Shown: positions 16,975 to 25,438 of the stretch, in pieces
Numbering within the stretch: the first letter of the stretch is position 1
Layout: each line of letters opens with the position of its first letter
Assembly (NCBI RefSeq): GCF_014699135.1
Contig: NZ_JACOFT010000003.1
Span: 248,001-312,000, forward strand
Length of the DNA stretch: 64,000 nucleotides
From: Cognatundibacterium aquatile
GTDB lineage: Bacteria > Pseudomonadota > Gammaproteobacteria > Burkholderiales > Burkholderiaceae_D
Direction of reading: 5' to 3'
Notes under the pieces: generated by a model
Told to the model about the DNA's origin: nothing
What the model saw: the letters and a program-made list of their open reading frames with translations, nothing else
The model's database searches: none
Program-made: the position numbers and the translations under genes

Positions 16975-17432
16975 TAGGAATAGCAAAGCAACAGGATGGC
17001 GACTACTCCGCCTATCCAGTAATCTATGGGTGTTCCCCATAGCCAGTGGCGATGCCAGGGAACCAGCACGGGGTTAAAACTGCTGATGCCATAGGCGGGA
17101 TTCATCACGAACCACAGGCAATCTTCCGTGATCCAGAAAATGATAATGCATGCGGCTATGCGCGCTTGTATTTTCCAGCTCCATTGCGACATCCAGATGA
17201 TGGGGAAATGGAAAAAGATGGCGATAAACGGAAATACCCAGGCGTGATAGCCGGTCATGGCGCGACCACCCCAGAACAAGTCAAGCAACCAATGGTTTTT
17301 TATGCGCCAGGTTGGCAGACTACCGCCCCAGCCATTCGCACCTTCGATCTGAATTTCCACCTGCGCAAAAAATACAGCCAGCACAAAGACCCATAACAGG
17401 GTTAAAAATAAGTTTTTGAAGGATGAATTCAT
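16953..17432 (-). CDS. Hypothetical integral membrane protein, 159 aa
   Basis: Not recognised. Five hydrophobic segments are visible: LFLTLLWVFVLAVFFAQVEI, WVFPFIAIFFHFPIIWM, RIAACIIIFWITEDCLWFVM, and a C-terminal IDYWIGGVVAILLLCYSY. The loops are strikingly rich in Trp, His and Pro, for example PVLVPWHRHWLWGTPIDYW and ITEDCLWFVMNPAYG. Conserved His/Glu/Asp in membrane-adjacent loops suggest a metal-dependent or lipid-active enzyme, but that is speculation. It stands alone between a terminator and the glycosyltransferase gene. Confidence 0.65.
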   Translation of the reverse strand: MNSSFKNLFLTLLWVFVLAVFFAQVEIQIEGANGWGGSLPTWRIKNHWLLDLFWGGRAMTGYHAWVFPFIAIFFHFPIIWMSQWSWKIQARIAACIIIFWITEDCLWFVMNPAYGISSFNPVLVPWHRHWLWGTPIDYWIGGVVAILLLCYSYKKEKVR

Positions 17433-17492
17433 ACGCTTGAAGTAAGTGTGAATGACGTGCTGGTCAGGGGGTTGTTGCTTGATTGCTCAACA

Positions 17493-18671
17493 TTAGCTTG
17501 CTGTCTGCATTGTGTTTGCCTCTTGCCGTCCGAATACTTGTGTTAAGACATCGGCCGCAGCATGTGGCTTACCTAAGGCGAGCGCTTTGCGGCGCATCTC
17601 ATGTAATTTTTCGGGCTGACTGAGTAGTACGTTCAGACGGTAGGCAAGGCTGATATGGTCGTGGGCTTTCAGTGCGACACCTTGTTCGAGTAAGAAGTCG
17701 GCATTCCTTTCTTCCTGCCCGGGAATCGGGGATGTCACGATCATCGCCACGCCACTGGCAAGACATTCCGAGGTGGTTAGACCACCAGGTTTGGTAATGA
17801 CCAGATCCGCACAAGCCATCAGACGTTCAACTTTGTTACTGAATCCGAGTGGCAGCAGCTTGCCAGGATAATGCTGTGCCAGCGCCTGCATTTTATGCAG
17901 CATCTGCGTGTTATTTCCTGCCAGTGTTATCAGTTGAAACGGCGTCTCTAAGCGCAATAAGTGCGCAGCCAGTTTGTCGAGATCGCCGACACCGGCACCG
18001 CCGCCCATCAGCAAAACCGTTGGTTTGTGCGGGTCCAGTCCATACTCCGCGGCACAGCTGCGGCGATCATGCCGTTGCGTGAATCCGGGCATCACAGGAA
18101 TGCCGGTGACATGTATTTTTTGCGCAGGAATGCCATTCTGGCGCATGCGTTCAGCGACTTCGGCATTAGCGGCGAAATAGCCTGCCATATTGTCATGCAC
18201 CCACATGCGATGTAAGTCGAAATCGGTGACTTGTACCCACACCGGGCAGTTGAGTTCCGATTTTCGTATCAGGTGCGACAGCATTTCTGCCGGCAGGAAA
18301 TGTGTGCAGATAATCGCATCAGGCTGAAATCCGGTCAGCATTTTTTTCAGCGGGCGGGCATTCAGTCTTTCCACGCCGCGGCGTAGTTTTTCGAGGAAGC
18401 CGTTGGCCTGCGCGCTATTACTTGCGTGATACAGATAGCCCCATAGCAGCGGAGCGCGGTTGACGAGTCGGATATAAAAATCGGTATAGATCTTGCGAAA
18501 TCCGGCGGTAACAAAATCCATCACATCCAGATGGCGTATTTCCGCTTCTTCGTCGCCGGCCAAGGCACAGGCGAGCAGCGCTTCTGCGGCCCGTTTATGC
18601 CCGCTCCCCGCAGAAACGCTGAGCAACAAGATTTTTTTTCGCATGAATTTGAACTGATCGGAAACGATCAT
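17493..18671 (-). CDS. MGDG-synthase-like diacylglycerol glycosyltransferase (GT28/UgtP type)
   Basis: Predicted GT-B transferase that adds a sugar from a UDP donor to diacylglycerol, forming glycolipid at the cytoplasmic membrane face. The N-terminus carries the MGDG-synthase block (ILLLSVSAGSGHKRAAEALL... DVMDFVTAGFRKIYTDFYIRLVNRAPLLWGYLY). The C-terminal half has the donor-binding region: VLLMGGGAGVGDLDKLAAHL and LVITKPGGLTTSECLASGVAMIVTSPIPGQEERNADFLLEQG. Length 392 aa fits the family. ATG 18671 and ATG 18644 (MRKKILLLS) are both possible; neither has a clear ribosome site. Glycolipids of this type replace phospholipids under phosphate starvation in other bacteria, which would fit the phosphate genes nearby. 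Confidence 0.88.
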   Translation of the reverse strand: MIVSDQFKFMRKKILLLSVSAGSGHKRAAEALLACALAGDEEAEIRHLDVMDFVTAGFRKIYTDFYIRLVNRAPLLWGYLYHASNSAQANGFLEKLRRGVERLNARPLKKMLTGFQPDAIICTHFLPAEMLSHLIRKSELNCPVWVQVTDFDLHRMWVHDNMAGYFAANAEVAERMRQNGIPAQKIHVTGIPVMPGFTQRHDRRSCAAEYGLDPHKPTVLLMGGGAGVGDLDKLAAHLLRLETPFQLITLAGNNTQMLHKMQALAQHYPGKLLPLGFSNKVERLMACADLVITKPGGLTTSECLASGVAMIVTSPIPGQEERNADFLLEQGVALKAHDHISLAYRLNVLLSQPEKLHEMRRKALALGKPHAAADVLTQVFGRQEANTMQTAS

Positions 18672-18838
18672 TCAGCATAACAGTGCAGTGTGATGACTTG
18701 ATGACGTGATCTGAGGCAGCAGTCTACGGGTTTTTTGAATGCTGGCGCGAGATAAAGAAAATCCCCCGGCCAGGCAAATCGTGACGGGGGATTTGTACGC
18801 GCCATATAAGACGGCGCAGCAGAAAGCGAGAGAGCTGA

Positions 18839-19474
18839 TTAAGGCTGCAAGCGGCCTATACTCCATCTGCCATCGGCATTACGGGTGTAGACGATACGAT
18901 CATGCAGACGCGAACTGCGGCCTTGCCAGAATTCGATTTTTTCCGGTACCAGACGGTAACCGCCCCAATGTTCTGGGCGCGGTGGTTGGTCGCCAAATGT
19001 ACCGACAACGCTGGCTAACTGCTGTTCCAGCAGATCGCGATTGGCAATCGTCTGGCTCTGGGCTGATGCATTGGCGCTCTGGCGGCTGCCTAATGGGCGA
19101 CTATAAAAATACGCATCGTTTTCTTCGGAAGACACTTTTTCTATGCGACCTTCAATGCGAACCTGACGTTCCAGAGCAGACCAGAAAAATAACAAGGCCG
19201 CGTAGGGATTAGCTGCCAGATCCTTACCTTTCGCACTGTCATAATTGGTGAACCAGCAAAAACCACGTTGATCAAATTCCTTGATCAGTACGATGCGGGA
19301 CGTTGGGCGTCCGTCATCATTGACAGTGGATAAGCTCATGGCGTTTGCTTCGGCAGCATCCGCTTTTAATGCCTGGTCAAACCAGATGCCAAACTGTTCA
19401 ATCGGATCAGCGGCGACGTCTGATTCGGTCAGGCTGGCTTGTTGATAATCCTTGCGGAGATGGGCGATAGACAT
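18839..19474 (-). CDS. pdxH: Pyridoxamine/pyridoxine 5'-phosphate oxidase
   Basis: FMN enzyme that oxidises PNP/PMP to pyridoxal 5'-phosphate, the last step of vitamin B6 synthesis and salvage. Family blocks are complete: [56 protein letters not shown] (FMN/substrate site), [36 protein letters not shown], and the C-terminal [18 protein letters not shown]...WSIGRLQP. Length 211 aa is normal. AAGGA before ATG 19474 supports the start. Confidence 0.97.
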   Translation of the reverse strand: MSIAHLRKDYQQASLTESDVAADPIEQFGIWFDQALKADAAEANAMSLSTVNDDGRPTSRIVLIKEFDQRGFCWFTNYDSAKGKDLAANPYAALLFFWSALERQVRIEGRIEKVSSEENDAYFYSRPLGSRQSANASAQSQTIANRDLLEQQLASVVGTFGDQPPRPEHWGGYRLVPEKIEFWQGRSSRLHDRIVYTRNADGRWSIGRLQP

Positions 19475-19550
19475 ACGATTCCTTTAAAAACAAAATGGGG
19501 TTGTCTGTATTTACGGCTGACGTTATGGCGGCACAGTCGGGGTTCTGGCG

Positions 19551-20084
19551 CTAGGCGCTGATGCCCCGGCGCGCCTGCATCGCCGCACCTAATTTCTGCA
19601 TTTGTGCAGCACTGAATAAACGCTGCGCCATCGGTGCGATCTGGCCTTCTTCAATTTGCATATGTTTGGCATACAGCGCTGCAAAATCCTCAACCTCGGC
19701 AGCCGATAAATCAGTTCCTGTGCCATCTTCAATTGCCTGCAACTGAGCGCCCAGTACTTTCCACTGCGCTGCCATTTGCTGATGCTGCTGCAAGATGTCT
19801 GTCAGTAATACGGCCAACAGACTCGCATCCTCACCGGTGGCGGTCGCTTGCAACTCTGGCAGTAAATCAATTTCTTCATCTTCGTGATGCAGAGGCGCTG
19901 CTTTATTGAAGTACCGCAAAACAGCTTTTGCCGCTTGCTGCGCATTTTCATCAATACCAACATCATTCAGATGCACTACCAGTTTATCCATCGTTGCAAG
20001 TTGCTTGCGGATACGGTCGTGGCAATGTTTAAGAACGGCGAGTGGCTGATCAAAGCCCGGCGCACTGTCAAATAAGTTGTTCAT
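19551..20084 (-). CDS. Hemerythrin HHE-domain protein
   Basis: A 177-aa four-helix-bundle protein expected to bind a di-iron centre. Metal-ligand pattern: LAVLKHCHDRIRKQL (His), APLHHEDEEIDLLPEL (His-His-Glu-Asp-Glu), LLTDILQQHQQMAAQW (His) and YAKHMQIEEGQIAPMAQR (His/Glu). Such proteins act in oxygen/NO sensing, iron storage or repair of iron-sulfur centres; which one applies here cannot be told. AAGGAG six bases before ATG 20084. Divergent from tcdA. Confidence 0.88.
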   Translation of the reverse strand: MNNLFDSAPGFDQPLAVLKHCHDRIRKQLATMDKLVVHLNDVGIDENAQQAAKAVLRYFNKAAPLHHEDEEIDLLPELQATATGEDASLLAVLLTDILQQHQQMAAQWKVLGAQLQAIEDGTGTDLSAAEVEDFAALYAKHMQIEEGQIAPMAQRLFSAAQMQKLGAAMQARRGISA

Positions 20085-20199
20085 GCAGACTCCTTCTGGA
20101 GATGTTGATCATCATTATGCAATACCCATTGTAGACCTGCTTGCGACACATCAACCGTGGTCTTGTAAAATGGCGCCTGAATTTAAATTTCTTCTTATT

Positions 20200-21015
20200 A
20201 TGCAACAAGATTCTGACATTGATTTTGATCGTCGTTTTGGCGGTATCGCACGGCTTTATGGCAGCAATGCCTTGGCACGTTTTACGACCGCTCACGTCTG
20301 CGTGATCGGCGTTGGCGGTGTCGGTTCATGGGTTGTGGAAGCGCTTGCCCGCAGTGCTATCGGGCGTATTACGATGATCGATCTCGATAACGTTGCCGAA
20401 TCCAATGTTAATCGCCAGATACAGGCGACCAGTGACACTCTGGGGAAAGCCAAAGTGACCGCCTTAGCGGAGCGGATAGCCTTAATCAATCCTTTTTGTC
20501 AGGTGACCGAGGTTGAAGATTTTGTGACGTCGGACAACCTTGATGCGATGCTGGGACAGCATGGTTTTGATTATGTGATTGATGCAATTGACAACGTTAA
20601 GGCAAAAACGGCCTTGATCGCTTATTGTCGTCAGCACGCGATTCCTTTGATTACGATAGGCGCAGCCGGCGGACAGACTGATCCAGGCAAGATAGAAATC
20701 CGAGATTTATCGCGTACCGAGCAGGAACCCTTGCTGGCGCTGGTGCGCAAACGCTTACGACAGAATCACGGTTTTCCGCGTGGAACAAAAAGTAAATTCG
20801 GTATCGACGCGGTGTTTTCTATGGAAGCATTGACGATGCCGGAAACGGCCGAGGCGTGTGAGGTTGATGCCAGCAGTACTGGCAGCGCTGGTAGCACCAA
20901 TGGTATAAGCGGCCTGAACTGCGCTGGTTTTGGCTCTTCTGTAGTGGTGACGGCATCGTTCGGTTTAATGGCGGCAGCGCATGTTCTGCGTCAATTAGCG
21001 CAGCTTGAAAAATAA
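20200..21015 (+). CDS. tcdA: tRNA threonylcarbamoyladenosine dehydratase (TcdA/CsdL)
   Basis: E1-like ATP-dependent enzyme that cyclises t6A37 of tRNA to ct6A. The protein begins QQDSDIDFDRRFGGIARLYG as in E. coli TcdA, followed by the nucleotide motif GVGGVGSW (residues 37-44), IDLDNVAESNVNRQ, and the family block AAGGQTDPGKIEIRDLSRTEQEPLLALVRKRLR. Length 271 aa. The in-frame extension to 20077 overlaps the hemerythrin start and lacks family similarity, so ATG 20200 is used although its ribosome site is weak. Confidence 0.93.
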   Translation: MQQDSDIDFDRRFGGIARLYGSNALARFTTAHVCVIGVGGVGSWVVEALARSAIGRITMIDLDNVAESNVNRQIQATSDTLGKAKVTALAERIALINPFCQVTEVEDFVTSDNLDAMLGQHGFDYVIDAIDNVKAKTALIAYCRQHAIPLITIGAAGGQTDPGKIEIRDLSRTEQEPLLALVRKRLRQNHGFPRGTKSKFGIDAVFSMEALTMPETAEACEVDASSTGSAGSTNGISGLNCAGFGSSVVVTASFGLMAAAHVLRQLAQLEK

Positions 21016-21200
21016 GTTAAAAGCCGCTTGAGCAAGCATAAATCAAGTAAAATTAGTGCCTTAAGGAAATATTTTGACGACAGTGGTGTGCGGCGATACA
21101 TCACATCGTCTTAAACTCATCTGAATTTAATCTCATCAGAACGCAGGCAGATAAACACCTTTGCGTCTTTTGTTTTAAATTTTTTTTAAGGAACAGAACA

Positions 21201-21707
21201 ATGAGCGTTGCTGAACTTAGCGCAACAAAAGCAGATTCTGATGATCGTCAGGCGATCCAGAAAGATCAGGAATTTCTTGCTTTTCGACTGGGCTCCGAGG
21301 AATACGGTATTCCGATTTTACTGACCCAGGAAATTCGTAATTTTGAAGCGCTGACGCGGATTGCAAATGCGCCGGAATACCTGAAAGGCGTAATGAATTT
21401 ACGCGGTGTCATTGTCCCCGTGATAGACATGCGTTTGCGTTTCGCGACCGGAGAGGCGACGTTTGACGCTTCGACTGTGGTGATCGTGCTCAACATCGAC
21501 GGGCATGTCATAGGAATGATCGTTGACAGTGTGTCTGACGTTGTGACCTTGCCAGCCTCGGCAATCAAACCGCCGCCAGATATGGGGACAACGTTTTCCT
21601 CAGATTATCTGGTTGGTCTGGGCGACATTGATGACCGTATGATTATTTTGCTGGATATTGAAAAACTGATGTCTGGTCCTGAACTGGGTCTGGTCAGCAA
21701 GCAGTAA
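21201..21707 (+). CDS. cheW: Chemotaxis coupling protein CheW
   Basis: Scaffold that links chemoreceptors to the CheA kinase in the cytoplasm. The whole CheW domain is present over 168 aa: QEFLAFRLGSEEYGIPILLTQEIR, RIANAPEYLKGVMNLRGVIVPVIDMRLRF, VVIVLNIDGHVIGMIVDSVSDVV and YLVGLGDIDDRMIILLDIEKLM. AAGGA is well placed before ATG 21201. It is isolated from other chemotaxis genes in this window and has its own terminator, so it may serve as an extra CheW. Confidence 0.95.
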   Translation: MSVAELSATKADSDDRQAIQKDQEFLAFRLGSEEYGIPILLTQEIRNFEALTRIANAPEYLKGVMNLRGVIVPVIDMRLRFATGEATFDASTVVIVLNIDGHVIGMIVDSVSDVVTLPASAIKPPPDMGTTFSSDYLVGLGDIDDRMIILLDIEKLMSGPELGLVSKQ

Positions 21708-21742
21708 TCACAAGCAATAATCCATCTTTATCATCCAACATC

Positions 21743-21780
21743 AAAAAGCCCTGATCAGCGCGAAGCGATCAGGGCTTTTT
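21743..21780. terminator. Strong Rho-independent terminator, bidirectional
   Basis: GCCCTGATC (21748-21756) pairs perfectly with GATCAGGGC (21767-21775), with A5 before and T5 after. It serves cheW (+) and the converging TonB-like gene (-). Confidence 0.92.
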
Positions 21781-21830
21781 AATATTTAGCAGAGCGGTTT
21801 AGCGGAGCGGCATATTTGCAGTGCAGAGGC

Positions 21831-22583
21831 CTAGTCTATTTTGAAATTAAACTCGGTGACCGTTGTCTGCGCTCTCGATATCGGCGCGTATTTCCACTGC
21901 ATCACTGTAGCAATGACTTCTTTATCAAAATGCCTGGGCGGGCGTGCTTTCAAAATCTCCACCTGTGACACTTTGCCATCCGGTTCGACATGAATTTTGG
22001 CGCTGACCACACCTTCAGTCACGCCGGCGCGTGCCGCACTTGCGGGGTATTTCGGTTGAACACTGTTCAGCAGTTTTAATACGATGCGCTCTGGCTCTGC
22101 TGCTTTTGCAACAACCGGAGCCGGGGCTGCAGCGACAACCGGGGCTGCTTCTACCGGTTTCGTCACGACAGGTGTCGGCGCGGGAGCCGGGGTCGAGGCT
22201 GCGGCCAAGACTTCCCGTGCAACAGGTGAAGGTTTAGCTGGCGGTGTTTTACTTTCCTGCGCGCGTTTTGCTTCCAGTGCCTGCTTCTCTTTTTCTTTTT
22301 CTTTGGCTTCTTTCAGCAGTTTTTCTTCCTGCGCGATTTGTGCCGCCGTTTTGTTGGATGCCTGATCCATCCATTTTGTTACGTCTGCGACATGCCCGTG
22401 ATTGACGGGATTTTTGACCAGACCTGTCGGCATTTCACCTGAGGCGGCGGATGCAGCGGTTTCCTTGGGCGGTTCTTCTGGTGGCGGTGTCTTGGAACAC
22501 GCCGTAATCAATACACCGGTACAAAGTATGGCGAACGCAGACGTGCGGCGCTTATTCGCTGGTTGTTGAACTACCTTATTCAT
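21831..22583 (-). CDS. TonB-like lipoprotein (energy-transducer C-terminal domain)
   Basis: 250 aa. Lipobox LITAC puts the acylated Cys at residue 29, where canonical TonB has a membrane anchor. A Lys/Glu-rich helix (KLLKEAKEKEKEKQALEAKRAQ) and a Pro/Ala-rich spacer (PAPAPTPVVTKPVEAAPVV) lead to a TonB C-terminal domain: LLNSVQPKYPASAARAGVTEGVVSAKIHVEPDGKVSQVEILKARPPRHFDKEVIATVMQWKYAPI. Because a lipoprotein cannot itself take energy from ExbBD through a TM helix, it may be a TonB paralogue with another periplasmic role. GGGAG before ATG 22583 fixes the start. Confidence 0.82.
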   Translation of the reverse strand: MNKVVQQPANKRRTSAFAILCTGVLITACSKTPPPEEPPKETAASAASGEMPTGLVKNPVNHGHVADVTKWMDQASNKTAAQIAQEEKLLKEAKEKEKEKQALEAKRAQESKTPPAKPSPVAREVLAAASTPAPAPTPVVTKPVEAAPVVAAAPAPVVAKAAEPERIVLKLLNSVQPKYPASAARAGVTEGVVSAKIHVEPDGKVSQVEILKARPPRHFDKEVIATVMQWKYAPISRAQTTVTEFNFKID

Positions 22584-23002
22584 ATTTCTCCCTATACAAA
22601 TCGGTTGCTGCATCAATATCTTTTAGTGCTTTGTGCCGATATCACCCGGCTTTTTATATTTTTCGCAAAAGAAAATTCAGTTCAATTGGAAGTTAATTGT
22701 ATAAAAGATATATTCCTATCCTGACATGGAATAATTTCTATAGCAATATTTTTGTGATGACTTCTTTCAATGTCACTATTGTTTTGAAAAAAATCACAGC
22801 AGGAATTGTGCCAGCGGACATCTTTTAAAAATCAGGCTGTTTCCAGACTTGAATAGGATGTTTACCGGTAACCATCATCAGCGGACGCGGGTGTTATGCA
22901 CTTGATTAGTGCTGAATTGCTGCAGTTGTGCGCTATAAATCAGCGTGGATGACGCTTCTCTTGCCTTGCAGTGTTGCGTGGCAAGAGAAGGTGAGGCAGG
23001 TA
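22584..23002. other. Intergenic region with one perfect hairpin
   Basis: 419 bp between guaC and the TonB-like gene, both minus strand. It contains the hairpin at 22955-22990 next to the guaC 3' end; the rest is AT-rich and should hold the promoter of the TonB-like gene. No gene supported. Confidence 0.5.
22955..22990 (-). terminator. Perfect 11-bp hairpin downstream of guaC
   Basis: CTTCTCTTGCC (22955-22965) pairs with GGCAAGAGAAG (22980-22990) around a 14-base loop. There is no T-run, so it is either a Rho-assisted terminator, an mRNA 3' stabiliser or a protein site. Confidence 0.45.
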
Positions 23003-24043
23003 TCAGGATTTACCGAATACTTCGTTGAGTTGCTGAGTGACCCGGATAAAGGTGGTGCGTTTAGTCAGCTCTTTGAGTTTATGTGCGCCGACATAGGTGC
23101 AGGCAGAGCGTACGCCGCCAAGGATATCCTGCAGGCTGGCTTCTACCGGGCCACGGTAGGGAATCAATACTTCTTTTCCTTCCGATGCACGATATTTGGC
23201 AACGCCGCCCGCATACTTGTCCATCGCAGCGCGACTGCTCATGCCGTAGAAGCGTTTAAATTGCTGGCCGTCCCGCTCGACCATATCACCGCTGCATTCA
23301 TCGTGGCCGGCCAGCATGCCTCCCAGCATGATGAAATCGGCACCGCCGCCGAACGCTTTTGCCAGATCACCGGGAACAACGCAGCCGCCATCGGCACAAA
23401 TTTGCCCACCCAGACCATGTGCGGCATCGGCACATTCGATAATCGCCGATAGTTGCGGATAACCAACACCTGTCATTTTACGGGTGGTGCAAACGGAGCC
23501 TGGGCCTATGCCCACTTTAACAATATCAGCGCCGGCAAGGATTAATTCTTCGGTGATATCACCTGTCACCACATTGCCCGCCATGATGGTCAGATGAGGG
23601 TAGGTGGCGCGTACCTTTTTAACGAAATTAATGAAACCTTCGGTATAGCCATTCGCCACATCGATGCAGACGTATTCAATCGCATTTTTTGCGCGAGCCA
23701 TGACCGCTGAAAATTTTTCAAAGTCAGCTTGTGTAATGCCCATCGAATAAAACGCGGTCGATTTTTTTTCCAGCGTCGAGAAATAGCTGACCAGTGTGTC
23801 CTCGTCGTAGTGCTTGTGCAGGGCGGCTGATAACTGATGGCCTTCCAGTGCCCGCGCCATTTCTATCGTGCCGGTGGAATCCATGTTGGCAGCGATAATC
23901 GGAATACCGTTGTAGGTTTTGCCGGAATGGTGAAAGACGAATTCCCGGTTTAAATCAACTTGGGCGCGGGATGTAAGGGTAGAGCGCTTGGGACGGATCA
24001 ACACGTCTTTAAAATCAAGTCTCAGTGTTTCTTCAATATGCAT
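23003..24043 (-). CDS. guaC: GMP reductase
   Basis: NADPH-dependent reductive deamination of GMP to IMP in purine salvage. The 346-aa protein follows E. coli GuaC throughout: [33 protein letters not shown], the IMP/GMP loop [20 protein letters not shown] with catalytic Cys185, [32 protein letters not shown] and [16 protein letters not shown]. The absence of CBS domains separates it from IMP dehydrogenase. Single gene. Confidence 0.97.
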   Translation of the reverse strand: MHIEETLRLDFKDVLIRPKRSTLTSRAQVDLNREFVFHHSGKTYNGIPIIAANMDSTGTIEMARALEGHQLSAALHKHYDEDTLVSYFSTLEKKSTAFYSMGITQADFEKFSAVMARAKNAIEYVCIDVANGYTEGFINFVKKVRATYPHLTIMAGNVVTGDITEELILAGADIVKVGIGPGSVCTTRKMTGVGYPQLSAIIECADAAHGLGGQICADGGCVVPGDLAKAFGGGADFIMLGGMLAGHDECSGDMVERDGQQFKRFYGMSSRAAMDKYAGGVAKYRASEGKEVLIPYRGPVEASLQDILGGVRSACTYVGAHKLKELTKRTTFIRVTQQLNEVFGKS

Positions 24044-24249
24044 GACGACTCCGTAATGCGTCTGGCGGACGCGGGAAGGGACAACCCGGGCGATGAATCA
24101 GATAAAACGCACCAAGTCGTTGAGCCGTAGTTAAGTATAGTCCTAAAAAAATGCCGCTTCGGAATTGATTTTGAAATGAGGAATATCACCGCTGACGTAT
24201 ACGCGGGATCACGGCAGAGCAGTAATCATTCAATTCGTTTGCAAGACTT

Positions 24250-24296
24250 AATAACAATGCGGCTTAGCAGGCAGAATACCTCGCTAAGCCGCATTA
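24250..24296 (-). terminator. Terminator of the metallophosphoesterase gene
   Basis: AATGCGGCTTAGC (24256-24268) and GCTAAGCCGCATT (24283-24295) form a perfect 13-bp stem; read on the minus strand it runs into GTTATTAAG. It can also act on the plus strand (ATTGTT). Confidence 0.75.
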
Positions 24297-24319
24297 TTGT
24301 TGAGACTAAGTGTGAAATC

Positions 24320-25246
24320 TTAGTGGCAGCTTCCCTTGCCTTTGTCGCTGAAGTTGCTCCCCTGTACTGGCAGAAATTCCCACTCATAGGATTTTTCCTG
24401 CAGCGTCAGTTTCAACACGCCATGCGTATTGTTGTCGCGGATTTCGGTTGCCGCTTTTGGCAGAAACATCGGTGTCAGTTTAGCGCCACCAGTACCTACG
24501 ACGAAACTGCGGATACCATTTTTATCGTCCCTGTCGCCGTTGCTATCAAGTGGTGCAAATCGTTCGTAATCGTGATCGTGAGACGTCAGTACGATGTCTG
24601 CTTTGGCTGCCGCCAGGATTTTCCAGATGCTGTGCATGTGCGGGTTGTTGCCGTGTCCGCCAGAGCTGTAGGCAGGGTGATGCCAGAACGCCAGTGTGCA
24701 CGTTTGTTTGCTATGACTGAGTTCTTCTTTCAGCCAACTCACCTGCTTCTCCATCTGTGCAGGATCAAGATTACTGTTGAGCGAGAGTATCTGCCATGCA
24801 CCTGCGTGCTTCGCATAATAGCCGCGTCGTTCTGGCCCGGCGATTTCGCCGAAATAATTGTAATAGCCCAGTGCTTTCGGCATGCCATATTCATGATTGC
24901 CCGGCGATGGCAGCGTGCGCTCTTTAAAGCGTCCCCAGGTCGGGTCATAACAATCGCTGAATTCCTCCGGTTTACCGATAGGATAAGTATTGTCGCCGAG
25001 CGTGATCACGATGGCATTGCTGTCTTTTTCCAACGCACTGGCGATCATATCTGAGGTGCGTGCGGCGACTGATTCCGCAGCCGGTTTTTTCCGGCAATCG
25101 GCAATGTCACCGGCGGCATAAATGGTGACGGCTGTGGGAACAGAATTTTTTTGATTTCCTTTTTTTGTCGCCGGACTCTGGTGAGCAGGCTGAGCGAGTG
25201 CAGATGAAATCAGAAGTGGCAACAACAGAGAGAGGCACAAACGCAT
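24320..25246 (-). CDS. Exported metallophosphoesterase (calcineurin/purple acid phosphatase-like)
   Basis: Periplasmic two-metal phosphoesterase, 308 aa. Signal peptide MRLCLSLLLPLLISSALAQ. All metal-site motifs occur in order: AAGDIADC (Asp), LGDNTYPIG (Asp/Asn), SPGNHEYG (Asn-His), CTLAFWHHPAYS (His) and TSHDHDYERFAP (His-x-His). The DCYDPTWGRFKERTLPSPGNHEYG region is like the alkaline/acid phosphatase proteins annotated next to phosphate genes. Likely substrate: phosphate monoesters or diesters. It sits just downstream of the TonB receptor on the same strand but behind that gene's terminator. Confidence 0.88.
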   Translation of the reverse strand: MRLCLSLLLPLLISSALAQPAHQSPATKKGNQKNSVPTAVTIYAAGDIADCRKKPAAESVAARTSDMIASALEKDSNAIVITLGDNTYPIGKPEEFSDCYDPTWGRFKERTLPSPGNHEYGMPKALGYYNYFGEIAGPERRGYYAKHAGAWQILSLNSNLDPAQMEKQVSWLKEELSHSKQTCTLAFWHHPAYSSGGHGNNPHMHSIWKILAAAKADIVLTSHDHDYERFAPLDSNGDRDDKNGIRSFVVGTGGAKLTPMFLPKAATEIRDNNTHGVLKLTLQEKSYEWEFLPVQGSNFSDKGKGSCH

Positions 25247-25360
25247 AAATATGTCCGGACAACAAAAGGCAATAACAGAGGCACGTATTTTACCTGTTCG
25301 CGAGCCTGTGCTGTGATGCTTTTGCTATGCTGTGCGCGTTGCTTGTTGCATAGATAAACA

Positions 25361-25388
25361 CCCCGTAGCCGGTGTACCAGATACGGGG
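25361..25388 (-). terminator. Terminator of the TonB receptor gene
   Basis: CCCCGTA (25361-25367) pairs with TACGGGG (25382-25388). On the minus strand the stem is followed by TGTTTATCT, a weak U-tract. Confidence 0.6.
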
Positions 25389-25438
25389 CGTTGAATAAAG
25401 CTATCTGCTGAGAGCGGACAGCCGGGTCAAAGCGTCAA

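Noticed and set aside
24176-25054. 292-codon plus-strand frame opposite the metallophosphoesterase
   Set aside because: Crosses the terminator hairpin at 24250-24296 and is antisense to a gene with complete active-site motifs.
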